DNA of 64,000 nt from Triticum aestivum (GCF_018294505.1 NC_057812.1:64374494-64438493); one strand, 5' to 3'. Shown: positions 11,555-24,490, numbered from the stretch's first letter. Translations and numbers: made by a program. The notes: generated from the sequence alone by a model not told the origin.

Positions 11555-13266
11555 ACCGGCAAGACCTCTCGCACCCACTCTGGCAAGCGCATCTCTTCGT
11601 AGTGTTGTGCTACCGTCGAGGACGTGACCGAGAGCTATACCGGCAAGAGCAAGAAATCCAGTGTTGCACCACCAGAGACCAAGAGGGTGTCCGTTAAGGA
11701 GGTTGGCACGGGAGGGGCTTTCACCATAAGCTCCACCCTCAACAACAAATAGGAAAGCACGCTCGTCACTTTCCTGGGGGCGAATGTCGATGTGTTTGTG
11801 TGGAAAGCATCCGACATCCCCGGCGTTCGCAGGGAAGTGATTGAGCACCACCTTGCTGTCTGTCCCCATGCGCGACCCGTCAAGCAGAAGGTCAGGAAGC
11901 AAGCTTTGGAATGACAGGATTTCATCACAGAGGAGATCAAGAAATTGGGAGCGGCAGGTTTGGTGAGAAGAGTGCTCCATCCGGCGTGGTTGGCCAATCT
12001 GATGGTGGTGCGCAAGGCAAATGGGAAGTGGAGGCTGTGTATTGACTACACAGATGTTAATAAGGCTGGTCGTAAGGACCACTTCCCATTGCCGCGCATC
12101 GGCCAGATTGTTGACTGCACGGCTGGGTGTGATCTGTTGTCACTCCTTGACGCCTACTTGGGCTACCACCAGATTTTCATGACAAGAGAAGATGAAGAGA
12201 AGACAACATTTGTCACCCCATGTGGTACGTATTGCTTTTTACGGATGCCTTTCGGGTTGAAGAGTGCTGACTCGACATTCGCAAGGGCGGTCCGGATTGG
12301 TTTTGAGCCTTAGCTACATAGAAACATGGAAGCTTATATGCATGACATAGTGGTCAAAACCAAGGACAAGGCGACCCTTATACAAGACTTAGAAGAGACG
12401 TTTGCCAACCTATGCAAGATCAACCTCAAGCTGAACCCTGAGAAGTGTGTCTTTGGCGTCCCGTCAGGAAAACTTCTCGGGTTCTTAGTGTCGCAGCGTG
12501 GGATCAAGGCAAACCCAGACAATATCAAGGCTATTGAGAGGATTGAGGCACCCAAGCGGATCAAGGATGTGCGCCGGCTCACTGGCTGGCTTGCCGACAT
12601 AAGCAGATTCATCTCCAAGTCCGTTGAGCGTGCCCTTCCCTATTTCAAAATCTTGAAGAAGGCAGGCCCAATAGAGTGGACCCCAGAGGCCGAAGCGGCG
12701 TTGTAGGATCTGAAGAAATACCTTTCGTCTACATCAATATTGGTTTTGCGTGAACCACAAGAGCCGTTGCTGCTGTATCTGTCGGCAACGAATCAAGTGG
12801 TCAGCGCTGCACTAGTGGCACAGAGGGAGGTCAACAAAGAGGCAGTGTGAATGGCATGACCGGATAATGGCAAGTCAGAGATTCCCCCGGCAGGGCCTGG
12901 TGCCGGCAAGGCAAGGCCCCCGGCAGAGCCTGACGCTGTCGGAACAGGGCCCGCGCAGCCAAGTGAAGTGGTGCAGAAGAAGAAGATGATGCAGCACCCG
13001 GTTTAATTTGTCAGCTCCCTCTTGCAGGGAGCCAGGTCAAGGTACTCCGGTGTGCAGAAATTGCTCTTCGACCTCCTTATGGCCTCGAGGAAGCTGCATC
13101 ATTACTCCCAAGCCCATGAGATCACTATCGTCACCCGCCTCCCGTTGCAATGGATACTGCACAACCCAGATGCAACCGGAAGGATTGTGGAGTGGGCCTT
13201 GGAGTTGTCAAGCTTTGGGTTGAAGTTTGAAAGTACTTCGACAATCCAGAGCAGAGTCTTGGCAGA
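11555..13266 (+). pseudogene. Old Gypsy pol fragment R0 (RT and RNase H), Tat/Retand-like
   Basis: One reading frame runs through the whole piece. It contains the RT region (WRLCIDYTDVNKA, LDAYLGYHQI, FVTPCGTYCFLRMPFGLK, YMHDIVVKT), a connection domain (VRRLTGWLADISRFIS) and RNase H remnants up to the Fatima#1 insertion at 13267. The RT catalytic box is YMHD where YIDD is usual, so one catalytic Asp is lost. About eight in-frame stops break it (near 11600, 11750, 11912, 12313, 12704, 12848, 12857 and 13006), yet I see no frameshift. Sequence type is the non-chromovirus Tat/Retand branch. It is the substrate for S1 on the left and Fatima#1 on the right, so it is the oldest identifiable layer. 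Confidence 0.85.
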
Positions 13267-13735
13267 TGAGGGAGTTCTGGATTAGGGGGTCTCCGGACAG
13301 CCAGACTATATCCTTTGGCCGGACTATTGGACTATGAAGATACAAGATTGAAGACTTCGTCCCATGTCCGGATGGGACTCTCCTTGGCGTGGAAGGCAAG
13401 CTTGGCAATACGGATATGTAGATCTCCTTCCTTGTAACCGACTCTGGGTAACCCTAGCCCCCTCCGGTGTCTATATAAACCGGAGGGTTTAGTCCGTAGG
13501 ACAACAACAACCATACCATTGGCTAGCTTCTAGGGTTTAGCCTCTATAATCTCGTGGTAGATCAACTCTTGTAATACTCATATCTTCAAGATCAATCAAG
13601 CAGGACGTAGGGTATTAACTCCATCGAGAGGGCCCGAACCTTGGTAAACATTGTGCCCCCGCCTCCTGTTACCATCCGCCTTAGAAACACAGTTCGGGAC
13701 CCCCTACCCGAGATCCGCCGGTTTTGACACCGACA
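13267..13735 (+). repeat. 5' LTR of Fatima#1
   Basis: It runs from TGAGGGAGTTCTGG to GACACCGACA. A TATA box (ctatataaac) lies at 13471-13480. It closely matches the LTRs of Fatima#2 and Fatima#3. The sequence directly after it (ttggtgctttcattg) is shared by all three copies and is the putative PBS; I did not identify its tRNA. Confidence 0.9.
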
Positions 13736-13782
13736 TTGGTGCTTTCATTGAGAGTTCCACTGTGCCGTCACCGTAAGGCTTG

Positions 13783-16700
13783 ATGGCCCCTTCGATCATC
13801 GGTAACGATGCGGTCTAGGGTGAGGTTTTCCTCCCCGGACATATCTTCGTATTTGGCGACTTTGCACTACGAGCCAACTCGCTTGGCCATCTAGAGCAGA
13901 TCGAGAGCTACGCTCCTGGTCATCAGGTCAGGTTCGGAAACTTAAACTACACTGCCGACATCCGCGGAGACTTGATCTTCGACAGATTCGAGCCCATGTC
14001 AGGTGCGCCACACAATCACGACGAGCATGACGTAACTCTGCCGTCGGATAGTGTTTGGGAGATCACACCTGCAACTACTCTGGCCCCCAATCTGGAGCAA
14101 ATTGCGCCATCCTAGGACGGGGGGATAGACCCCGCCATGGAGGCCGCATTCTCAGTGGCGATGGAGCCGGATACTGACTTCGCCCCTTATGAGAGCCATG
14201 TTGCCGAACCACTGGATTCATCTCCGGCCACGGACTCCGAGCCGCCTGTGTCCGTGCCTATCGAATCCGATTGGGCGCCGATCATGGAGTTCACCTCCGC
14301 GGATATCTTTCAGCACTCACCTTTCGGCGATGTGCTAAATTCATTAAGGTCTCTCTCCTTGTCAGGAGATCCTTGGTCGAACTATGTTCGGCTAGAATGG
14401 GATGCGGACGACGAAGAAATTCGCTGCCCACCCACCACCCGCTTAGTAGACTCTGTCGACGATTTAACCGACATGCTCGATTTTGACTCCGAAGACATCG
14501 ACGGCATGGACGATGTTGCAGGAGAGGAACAGGAACCAGTTCCCACAGGGCGCTGGACGACCACTTCACCACATGACATATACATGGTGGATACACCCAA
14601 AGAAAACAATGACGAATAACGGTAGGATGCAGCGAAAAATAGCTCCCTCGAGAAGCAAGCAAAGCGTCGGCATAGACGCCGCTCGAAATCCCGCCTCGGC
14701 AAAAACAGCGATAACAGCGCAAGAGAAAATAACACTCCAGTCGACTCCAGAGGAAATGACGACCACATTGACCCAACGGCAGAGCACGATGAAACTGCAA
14801 ACGACGAACATAGTACGGATCCGATGTCCGAACACGGCGACGCCGAGGATAAACCTCATCAACCCCCCTCTAGGGAGGAAAACAGTCCGGACGAAGACAC
14901 GCACATCCTCCTGGAAAGGCACTTGGAACAAGAGAACCTCCGCAGAAGGCTTATTGCCACAATGAGGAGTCTGAAGAAGCAGAAGAAAAGGCTTAAGGCT
15001 ACACAAAATACACTCAACAGCAGGTGGAACAAAGTGCTCGACAACAAAGAAAAGTATGGTGGAAGTTACCACACAAAGAGCTATCCAAAGCGCAAGCTAT
15101 TACCTGAATTTGACGATGAGGCCGTAGAGCCCACACAACCGAAAAATAAAATGGCCAACCGGCCGGATCAACCACCTTGTGGTCGCGATAGAGCGGCTAA
15201 CAAGGCCGCACAAAAGTCAACATACGATCTACGTGAGGACTTGCACCAAAAATCCAGCATGACCAGATCCATCTATGGATCTAGGAAGCGCGCTCCGGCA
15301 CAAAATCAAAACCGAATACTACAACCGTCCGAACGCCATGATACATCCAAATACAAGGGTGCCGCACACCCCCTATGTTTCACCGATGAGGTGCTGGACC
15401 ACGAATTTCAGAAGGATTCAAACCAGTGAAAATAGAGGCGTACGACGGGACCACAAACCCTGGGGTCTAGATTGAGGACTTTATCCTCCATATCCATATG
15501 GCTCGCGGAGACGATCTCGACGCCATCAAGGACTTACCCTCAAGCTTAAAGGACTAGCTCGGCATTGGCTGAAAAGCTTCCCCGAAAAGTCAATTGGAAG
15601 TTGGGAGGAGCTCGAGGATGCTTTTCGGGCTAACTTTCAAGGGACCTATGTCCGACCTCCGGATGCTGATGATTTAAGTCATATAATTCAATAGCACGGA
15701 CAGTCAGCCCGAAAGCTTTGGAATAGGTTTCTGACTAAGAAGAACCAAATTGTCGACTGCCCGAACGCCGAAGCCTTAGCAACTTTCAAGCACAGCGTCC
15801 GAGACGAATGGCTCATTAGACACCTCGGCCAAGAAAAACCGAGAACAATGGCAGCCCTGACAAGCCTCATGACCCGCTTTTGCGTGGGCGAAGATAGCTG
15901 GTTAGCCCGCAGTAGCACCAGCGACCCAAGCAGATCCGTAGTCAGGGATGGCAATGGAAAACCACGACGCAGTAAAAGCAAGTGTCGAAATAAAGAAGAC
16001 AACCCAGATAATACAGCGGTAAACACCGGATTCAGGGGCTCTCGACCAGGTCAGCGGAAAAAAGCCTTTCAAAGGCAGCAGAGATGGACCGTCCAACCTA
16101 AACAAAATTCTAGACAAACTATGTCAGATTCATGGCACCCCCGATAAACCTGCAAATCACAACCACAGAGAACGCTGGTTCTTCAAGCAGGCCGGTAAGC
16201 TAAACGCCGAACACAAGGGGAGGGAGACACCAAGCGAAGACGAGGACGAACCTCGCCAGCAAAGCACTGGAGGACAGAAAAAATTCCCACCAGAGGTTAA
16301 AAAAGTAAACATGATCCACGTGACGAAGAGGAGAAGCAAACATGCACTACGAGACTTACGCGCCGTAGAGCCCGTCACCCCTAAGTTCAACCCCTAGTTG
16401 GCCTGCCCGATCACTTTTTATCGCAGGGATCACCCGACAAGAATCCGACATGAAGGATTGGTTGCCTTGGTGTTAGACCCAATACTAAACGGATACCATC
16501 TCACACGAGTCCTTATGGACGGCGGCAGTGGTCTAAATCTGATATATCAGGACACAGTCCACAAAATGGGGATAGACCCGACAAAAATCAGCCACAATAA
16601 TACTACCTTCAAGGGAGTAATACCAGGCCGAGAGGCCCGCTCCACGGGCTCTCTAATACAAGAGGTTGTATTCGGTTCATCCGACAACTACCGAAGTGAG

Positions 16701-16823
16701 AAGTTAGACTTTCACATCGCTCCATTCCGAAGCGGCTATCAAGCACTACTCGGAAGAACAACTTTCACTCGTTTTAATGCAGTACCAAATTACGCTTCTC
16801 TTAAGCTTAAAATGCCTTGTCCA
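13783..16823 (+). pseudogene. Fatima#1 gag-protease, decayed
   Basis: Gag starts at ATG 13783 (MAPS...), shared with Fatima#2 and #3. The same frame continues to 15429 with four in-frame stops. A frameshift near 15413 moves the capsid-like part (EAYDGTT..., IEDFILHIHMARGDDL) to other frames, and several more stops follow. The protease (16398-16823) has the retropepsin box VLMDGGSGLNLIY and FHIAPFRSGYQALLGR. It is truncated by S2 just after LKLKMPC. No RT is reached. The N-terminal 250 residues are acidic and repetitive, followed by a basic coiled-coil (LKKQKKRLKA) and the gag core. Confidence 0.8.
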
Positions 16824-17889
16824 TGATACGTCCATTTTGCATCATGCTTTTATATCGATATTTATTGTATTATGGGCTGTTATTTCACATTATGTTATAA
16901 TACTTATGGCTATTCTCTATTATTTTATAAGGATTACATAAAGGAGGGAGAATGCCAACAGCTGGAATTCTGGGCTAGAGAACGAGCAAATATGAGAGAC
17001 CTATTCTGCACAACTCCAAAAGTCCTGAAACTCCACGGAATACCTTACAATAAATAATGAAAAATCCTCGCCAAAGTTGAAGACCAGGGGGCCCACACGG
17101 TTTCCACAAGGGTGGGGGGCGCCCCCCCTAGTGCGCGCCCCTACCTCGTGGCCCCCCCGGTGGCTCTCCGATGACCATCTTCTGCTATACGAAGTCTTTC
17201 ATAGAGAAAAAAACAAGAAGGAACCTTTTGGGACGAAACTCCGCCGCCACGAGGCGGAACCTTGGCAGATCCAATCTAGAGCTCCGGCAGAGCTGTTCTG
17301 CCGGGGAAACTTCCCTCCCGGAGGGGGAAATCATCGCCATCGTCATCACCAACACTCCTCTCATCGGGAGAGGGCAATCTACATCAACATCTTCATGAGC
17401 ATCATCTCATCTCAAAACCCTAGTTCATCTCTTGTATCCAATTCTTGTCTCCAACCCGGGATTGGTGCTAGTAGGTTGCTAGTAGTGTTAATTACTCCTT
17501 GTAGTTGATGCTAGTTGGTTTAATTGGTGGAAGATCATAAGTTCAGATCCTTTATGCATATTATTACCCCTCTGATTATGAACATGAATATGCTTTGTGA
17601 GTAGTTACGTTTGTTCCTGAGGACAAGGGAGAAGTCTTGCTACTAGTAGTCATGTGAATTTGGTATTTGTTCGATATTTTGATGAGATGTATGTTGTCTA
17701 GCCTCTAGTGGTGTTATGTGAACATCGACTACATAACACTTCACCATTATTTGGGCCTAGAGGAAGGCATTGGGAAGTAATAAGTAGATGATGGGTTGCT
17801 AGAGTGACAGAAGCTTAAACCCTAGTTTATGTGTTGCTTCGTAAGGGGCTGATTTGGATCCATATGTTTCATGCTATGGATAGGTTTAC
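16824..17889 (+). mobile_element. 5' LTR of Athila-like element S2, first part
   Basis: This begins TGATACGTCC right after the Fatima#1 protease; the preceding 5 bases gtcca are the likely TSD. It stops at 17889 (ggtttac), where Fatima#2 starts. The LTR resumes at 59326 (ttaatactttt) and ends at 59770, giving a joined LTR of about 1.5 kb. The 17880s and 59320s read through sensibly once both later insertions and their TSDs are removed. ORFs in this part are non-coding LTR. Confidence 0.85.
17885..17889. other. Left TSD of Fatima#2 (tttac)
   Basis: The 5 bases before the Fatima#2 5' LTR are tttac. The same 5 bases follow its 3' LTR at 46845-46849, showing that the two LTRs belong to one insertion despite 28 kb between them. 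Confidence 0.9.
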
Positions 17890-18363
17890 TGAGGGAGTCC
17901 GGGATTAGGGGGTCTCCGGATAGCCAGACTATATCCTTTGGCCAGACTGTTAGACTATGAAGATAAAAGATTGAAGACTTCGTCTTGTGTCCGGATGGGA
18001 CTCTACTTGGCGTGGAAGGCAAGCTAGGCAATACAGATATGTATATCTCCTCCTTTGTAACCGACCTTGTGAAACCCTAGCCCTTTCCGGTGTCTATATA
18101 AACCAAAGGGTTTTAGTCCGTAGGACAACATACAATCATACCATAGGCTAGCTTCTAGGGTTTAGCCTCTCCGATCTCATGGTAGATCAACTCTTGTAAT
18201 ACTCATGTCATCAAGAATAAATCAAGCAGGACGTACGGTTTTACCTCCATCAAGAGGGCATGAACCTAGGTAAAACATCGTGTCCCCTGCTTCCTGTTAC
18301 CATCCGCCTTAGACGCACAGTTCGGGACCCCCTACCCGAGATCCACTGGTTTTGACACCGACA
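17890..18363 (+). repeat. 5' LTR of Fatima#2
   Basis: It runs from TGAGGGAGTCC to GACACCGACA, 474 bases, with a TATA box (ctatataaac) near 18094. It is followed by the family's putative PBS ttggtgctttcattg at 18364. Confidence 0.9.
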
Positions 18364-18410
18364 TTGGTGCTTTCATTGAGAGTTCCTCTGTGTCGTCGCC
18401 GTTAGGCTTG

Positions 18411-21400
18411 ATGGCTCCTACGATCATCGATAAAGATGCAGTCCAGGGTGAGACTTTTCTCCCCAAACAGATCTTTGTTCTCGGAGGCTTCGCACTGCGG
18501 GCCAACTCGCTTGGCCATCTGGAGCAGATCGAAAGTTACGCCCCTGGCCACTAGGTCAGGTTTGGAAGCTTAAACTACACGGCCAATATCCGTGGAGACT
18601 TGATCTTCGACGGATTCGAGCCCGTGCCTTGTGCGCCGCACGGTCACGATGAGTACGATTTAGCTCTACCATCAGACCATATTCAGGAGATTGCCCCGGC
18701 AGCCGCTCTGAGCCTCAATTCGGAGACAGTTGCGCCATCCATGGACGGGTGGATGGACCCATCACGGAGGCCGTACCCTCAGCGGCGATCGAGCCGAATA
18801 TCGACCTTACCCTTCACGAGAGCCGTGCTGCCAAACTGCCGGATCCTTCTCCGGCCACGGACTTCGAACCGCCTGTGCCCGTTCCTATCGAATCCGATTG
18901 GGCGCCGATCATGGAGTTTACCTCCGCAGATATTTTCCAGCACTCGCCCTTCGGCGACATACTGAACTCATTAAGGTCTCTCTCCTTGTCAGGAGGATCC
19001 TGGCAGAACTACATCCGGCATGATTGGGATACGGATGACGAAGAAATTCGCCGCCCACCCACCACCCATTTAGTAGACACTGTCGATGACTTAATCGAGA
19101 TGCTCGACTTGGACTACGAAGACATCGGCGGTATGGACGACGATGCGGGAGTCGAAGAGGAATCACTGCCCAAAGGGCACTGGACAGCCACCTCATCATA
19201 CGATATATACATGGTGGACACACCCAAAGAAGGCAATGGCGACGAGACAACGGAGGATGACCCCTCCAAGAAGCAACCCAAGCGTCAGCGTCAGCGGTGC
19301 CGCTCTAAGTCCCGCCAAGGCAAAAGTGGTGATACATGCAACGGATATAATAGCACTTCGGGCAGTGCCGAAAACAACAACAATCCCTCCAGCAAGATTT
19401 GGAGCAGGAGGATGGAGGAGTCAACCCTCCTGAGAGAGCGACAGATGGAGAGGCGGAAGATGATAATTACATGCCTCCCTCCGAAGACGAGGCAAGCCTC
19501 GGCGATGACGAATTCGTCGTGCTAGAGGATCCCGTCGAACAAGAGCACTTCAAGCAAAGGCTTATAGCCACGGCAAATGGCCTTAAGAAAAAGCAGCGGC
19601 AGCTTCAAGCTGATCAAGATTTGCTAGTTGACAGATGGACTGAAGTCTTGGCGGCCGAGGAGTAAAAACTCAAACGCCCCTCCAAGAGTTACCCAAAGTG
19701 CAGGTTGCTACCCCGACTGGAGGAGGAAGCACCGAAACCTACATCTCCGACGTAGGACACGGCTGATCGGCCACCTCGTGGCCGTGACAGAGAGACATTC
19801 CAGCCAAAAGCTTAGCTCGCACCCCGACGTCATTCAAATAAAAAGGCAGGGGGAAATATGCCAGACCTGCGAGACATATTGGAGGACATAGCAAAACATG
19901 CAAGATCGATCTACAGATCACGAGGGTGCGCCACTATGCGAGACTATAATCGTCAGCCGGATATGGTAAAAGTAAGTCCGGCCGGGCCGAACACAGCGGG
20001 CAAGACTCATTCGAGTTGCGTCGCAATATAGCCCAGTACAGAGGCGCCGCCCACCCCTTATGCTTCATAGACGAATTAATGGATCATCAAATCCCAGAGG
20101 GTTTCAAACCTGTAAATATAGAATTATACGACGGCACAACAGATCATGGCGTATGGATCGTGGATTTCCTCCTGCACATTCAAATGGCCCGCGGTGATGA
20201 CCTACACGCCAACAAATACCTCCCACTCAAACTCAAAGGACCAGCTCGGCATTGGCTTAACCGCTTGCCAGCAGAGTCCATTCGCTTTTGGGAAGACCTG
20301 GAAGCCGCATTCCTCGACAACTTTTAGGGCACTTACGTGCGACCACCAGATGCCAATGACTTGAGCCACATAATTCAGCAGCCAGAGGAATCGGCCAGGC
20401 AATTCTGGACACGGTTCCTAACAAAGAAAAATCAAATCGTCGGCTGTCCGGATGGAGAGGCCCTAGCAGCTTTCAAGCACAACATCCGCGATGAGTGGCT
20501 AGCCCGGCACCATGGCCAGGAAAAGCAGAAATCTATGGAAGCCCTCACGACACTCATGAACCGCTTTTGCATGGGAGAAGACAGCTGGCTGGCTCGCAGT
20601 AATAACATATCAAAGAACCATGGTACTTCGGATATCAAGGACGGCAATGGCAGGTCACGTCGCAACAAGCATAAGTGCCGCATTAACAGCGACAGTACCG
20701 AGGATACGACAGTCAATGCCGGATTCAAAGGCTCTAAACCCGGTCAGCGGAAAAAGCCATTCAAGAGAAGCACTCCGGGCCCATCCAGTTTGGACCATAT
20801 ACTCGATCGCTCATGTCAAATACACGGCACCCCCGACATGCCAGCCAACCACACCAACAGGGACTGTTGGGTGTTGAAGCAGGCCGGCAAGTTAAATGCC
20901 CAAAACAAAGATAAGGGGTCACATAGCGATGACGAGGAGGAGCCCCGGCAGCCGAACACCGGAGGACAGAAGAGGTTCCCCCCACAAGTGCGGATGGTGA
21001 ATATGATGTACGCAACCCACATCCCTAAGTGGGAGCGGAAGCGTGCGCTCAGGGACGTATATGCGTTGGAGCCAGTCGCCCCAAAGTTCAACCCATGGTC
21101 TTCCTGTCCGATCACCTTCGATCGCATGGACCACCTCACTAGTATCTGTCATGGCGGATTCGACGCATTGGTCATCAACCCAATCATTGATGGATTTCAC
21201 CTCACTCGAGTCCTAATGGATGGCAGCAGCAGCCTGAACCTGCTTTATCAGGACACAGTGTGCAAAATGGGTATAGACCCCTCATGGATCAAACCCACCA
21301 AAACGACCTTTAAAGGCATCATACCAGGTGTAGAGGCCCATTGCACAGGCTCAGTAACACTGGAAGTGGTCTTTGGATCTCCGGATAACTTCCGAAGCAA

Positions 21401-21662
21401 AGAGTTGATCTTCGACATAGTCCCGTTCCGCAGTGGCTATCATGCACTGCTAGGGCGAACCGCATTTGCAAGATTCAACGCGGTTCCGCATTATGCATAT
21501 CTCAAGCTCAAGATGCCAGGACCTCGGGGGGTCATCACAGCCAATGGAAACACAGAGCGCTCTCTCCGCACGGAGGAGCACACTGCGGCCCTCGAAGTAG
21601 AAGCACAAAGCAGCCTCTTAAGGCAATCCACTAGTTCGGCGATTAAGGACCCGGACACCTAA
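18411..21662 (+). pseudogene. Fatima#2 gag-protease, decayed
   Basis: Gag starts at ATG 18411 (MAPT...). Frames shift near 18750, 19400 and 19670-20000, and single stops occur (e.g. 20326-20328). The best-preserved stretch is 20016-21662, one frame with a single stop. It contains the capsid-like core (YDGTTDHGVW, LPLKLKGPARHWL, RQFWTRFLTKKNQI), a Cys/His segment (CQIHGTPDMPANHTNRDC), and a retropepsin-like domain (RVLMDGSSSLNLLYQDT, PFRSGYHALLGRTAFARF). The protease box reads DGSS where DGGS is seen in Fatima#1. The frame closes naturally at 21662 with no RT after it, so this gene ends with the protease. Confidence 0.85.
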
Positions 21663-22799
21663 AAGCGCGCCCGGAGTAATCGGCAACAGGACCGCCTGGC
21701 ACGTTCCGAGCTCGCATAGCAATGCGGCCCCCACCCCGGCCCCAGCCAAACGGTGAAATCCATGCCATGCGTACATAATTACGCATTAAAAATACCATGG
21801 GCACAGGCGGGGAGGGGGGCACGACGGCGGCACGCCCCAAGTCGCGGGTTAAACCACACTAGGGGCTTCCCGCTTTGTTATTTTTCCCTTTCAGGACTTC
21901 AATCTCTGGAAACCCTGTCTGGCAGCATGATTGTCGAACACATGATGCAGCATCCAAGGAGGCAGAAAGCTACATCACACCACGGAACTCCCAGGTCGAT
22001 TAAGATAACGAGTGAAATATTTCCTTTAATACTATTCCTCAGCTTGCCCTTGGAAGGGACATGTAAAACAGTCCTATTTTTTTCTTATCGCACTACTTGT
22101 ATCATTCTGCTTTGACGCACCTTTTTGAATAAAAAATGCATAGCATTAAGACTATTATTGCATTCTTCTTTTTTTATATATATGTTCATTTATGACATCC
22201 AGCACCCGTACACTCTGGTACGGCCAATACGCTAGGGGCTTAAGCATACCCCATAATACAACGTGAGAAGTCCGAACACTTTCGACAGTGCAGCACCCCG
22301 AACTTATAGCATTATATGCATCAGCTCCGAATCATGTCTTGGGCAATAGTTGGGTTTGCCCGGCTCCCATGTTTTGGTACCTTACGTTCCGCTATATCGG
22401 CTAAGGTAGCACTGGGAGAACTACTGCGATTATGCGCCGGTTCTGCTAGGCTAAGCACCTCAGTAGAGAAAGCTAAAACTGACTGTCATGATAAGGCGAG
22501 AGACTGGTCGCTGTTCGAGAGGTTGCGAGTCCCTAAAGGCTTATGCCGCTTAGAGCGAGGAGTCGGCCCTGTCCGGGCGTGTATCGCGCCCCGAATTCGG
22601 GCTTCCGAATACTAGGGGCTTCTGCGAAATTTAAAATTATAGAATTCTATGGCTAAGTGAGAGTGATAACGCATTATAGTCCAATTGCCTTGTTCATTGT
22701 GCCGAGCACCTCCCTCGAAGGACCCAACAATGGGAACAAGAGTGCTCAGGTTTATCCCGAACACCCCAGCACTCGTGACGTGGGGGCAGAAGCCGACGA
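21663..22799. other. Non-coding spacer between convergent Fatima#2 genes
   Basis: This lies between the end of gag-protease (plus) and the end of the antisense gene (minus). It has no supported ORF. AT-rich stretches such as gaataaaaaatgc near 22127 could serve as polyadenylation signals. A similar spacer occurs in Fatima#3 at 33491-34748 with shared motifs (gcttccgaat, gctccgaatcatgtc), so its layout is conserved. Confidence 0.6.
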
Positions 22800-24490
22800 C
22801 TAGCCATCTCTCAGATTTGATGAACAGCCGAATAGAAGGTAATATTTTAAATTCAAACAAGCGTTGCATAGCGCATATGAACAAGTTTTCATAACTACAG
22901 GATTACACAAGCGAGTTTGCTCGAATATTATATCTTTCGTACACTCGTCCACTATGAGACGAGCACCCTTCAGGACACCCTCATAGTACATCTCGGGGTG
23001 GCGATGCTCCTTGCCCTCCGGCGGCCCTTCCTTAATCAGCTTCACGGCGTCCAGCTTGGCCCATTGCACCTTCACACGGGCGAAAGCCCGGCATGCACCT
23101 TCGATGCAGACGGACCGCTTGATGACTTCCAGCCGTGGGCAGGCATCCACAAGCCGCCTCACCAGGGCGAAGTAGCTGCTGGGAAGGGCGTCGCCAGGCC
23201 ACATCCGGACTATAAAGCCCTTCATGGCCTGTTCGGCCGCCTTGTGCAGCTCGACTAGTTGCTTCAGATGGTCGCTCAGAGGCATCGGGTGTTCGGTCCC
23301 AGTACACTGAGTCCAGAACAGCTTCTCCGTTGAGATTCCCTGCTTGGCCTGGTAAAACTATGCGGCATCCGACACGCTGCGGGGCAAATCTGTGAATGTT
23401 CCTGGAGAGCTCCAGATTCGGGTAAGTAACAGGTAATTTACTTTCACATGCTTGCTTTGCATATAGAATGCCTCACCCGCTGCTATCTTCTTCATCCCAT
23501 CAATCTCCTGGAGGGCCTTTTGGGCTTCGGCCTTGGCACTCTTTGCGCTCTCGAGGGACGTGGTAAGCTCAGACTCTCGCGTCTTCAAGTCAAGCTCCAA
23601 CGCCCCGTGCTTCGTCATGAGAGCGTGGAGCTCGTGCTGCACCTCGCCCACTCGAGCCTCATGCCTTTCCCGCTCCGTGGCCTCTTTGTTTTCAGCCTCA
23701 GATAGCGCTTGCTTCAGGGTCGCCACCTCGGTCGTGGCCCCTGGCAAATTTACGATGATCCTGTCATTTTGCAATGGCATTCTTTTTATACATATCCATA
23801 TACTAGGTACTACTTACCTTTGTTCTCCTCGAGCTGCCTCTTGGCAAGGCCGAGCTCTTCCTTGGACCCTTTAAGGTCCTGCTTCAGTGCGGCGACCTCC
23901 GCAGTCAGTGCGGCAGAGGCCAGGAGCAAAGCCTGCATACGCATATTGACCTACTTATATTAGACTCCTGCAATATTGTTTGATCCTCTGTTCGGCTTTT
24001 CTTTGTGAACAACGAACAGAGCACCAGGGACTACTGTCTATGCTGTAATATTTTTCCCCATATTCCAAAAACTTACCTCAAAGCCTGTTAGAAGGCTGGC
24101 ACAGGCTTCAGTCAGTACGCTCTTGGCGGACTGAACCTTCTGGACCACCGCACTCATAATAGTGCGGTGCTCTTCATCGATGGAAGCGCTCCCAGCAGAT
24201 TGTCAGGTGCAGAGCGGACTGAACCTTTTGGACCACCGCACTGATAATAGTGCGGTGCTCTTCATCGATGGAAGCGCTCCCAACAGATTGTCAGGTGCCT
24301 CTGCATGGACAGAGGTCACCGGCACATGTGTGTTGCCCCTTTTGGAAGGAGGCCGCCTGCCCGAATCCGGAACCACTGGGGGTTCCGGCGCGGTGTTCGG
24401 CTGAGGGCCGAACACGGAGCCCTCAGGAGCCTTGCTCCCTCTGCTCCCAGAGTCTGGAAGGTTGCCTTGAGGCGCCTCCGAGACTGTCTC
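22800..24490 (-). pseudogene. Fatima#2 antisense gene, C-terminal exons
   Basis: Read right to left this is the 3' part of the antisense gene seen more completely in Fatima#3. Recognisable exons encode an acidic segment (about 24490-24070), a coiled-coil (about 23930-23820, LTAEVAALKQDLKGSKEEL), a longer coiled-coil (about 23765-23400, EATERERHEARVGEVQHEL) and the conserved C-terminal domain (about 23285-22830, with IKRSVCIEGACRAFARVKVQW). Splice-like boundaries separate them. An 88-base tandem duplication damages the first. The middle of the gene is missing at the right-hand Y junction and the N-terminus lies at 45601-45815. Confidence 0.65.
24127..24302. repeat. 88-bp tandem duplication in the Fatima#2 antisense gene
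   Basis: Two nearly identical 88-base copies (24127-24214 and 24215-24302) each carry cggactgaacct and agtgcggtgctcttcatc. Fatima#3 has a single equivalent. As 88 is not a multiple of three, the duplication shifts the frame of the antisense exon. Confidence 0.9.

Larger units (their letters stand above)
13267..16823 (+). mobile_element. Fatima#1, Fatima-like Gypsy element, 5' part
   Basis: It starts with a 469-base LTR, then carries gag and protease. It is interrupted at 16823/16824 by S2; the remainder lies beyond the window. The preceding 5 bases are gcaga, the expected TSD, whose partner is not in the window. It inserted into R0. The family name Fatima is from memory of the LTR (TGAGGGAGTCC...ACACCGACA) and the gag. 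Confidence 0.85.

Noticed and set aside
14291..15072. Minus-strand ORFs of 128-169 codons opposite Fatima#1 gag, and similar ones opposite the other gags
   Set aside because: They are shadows of the acidic and basic gag coding sequence on the other strand.
22316..22615. 99-codon ORF in the Fatima#2 spacer
   Set aside because: The corresponding segment of Fatima#3 (around 33820-34110, on the opposite strand of the window) does not keep this frame, and no domain is visible.
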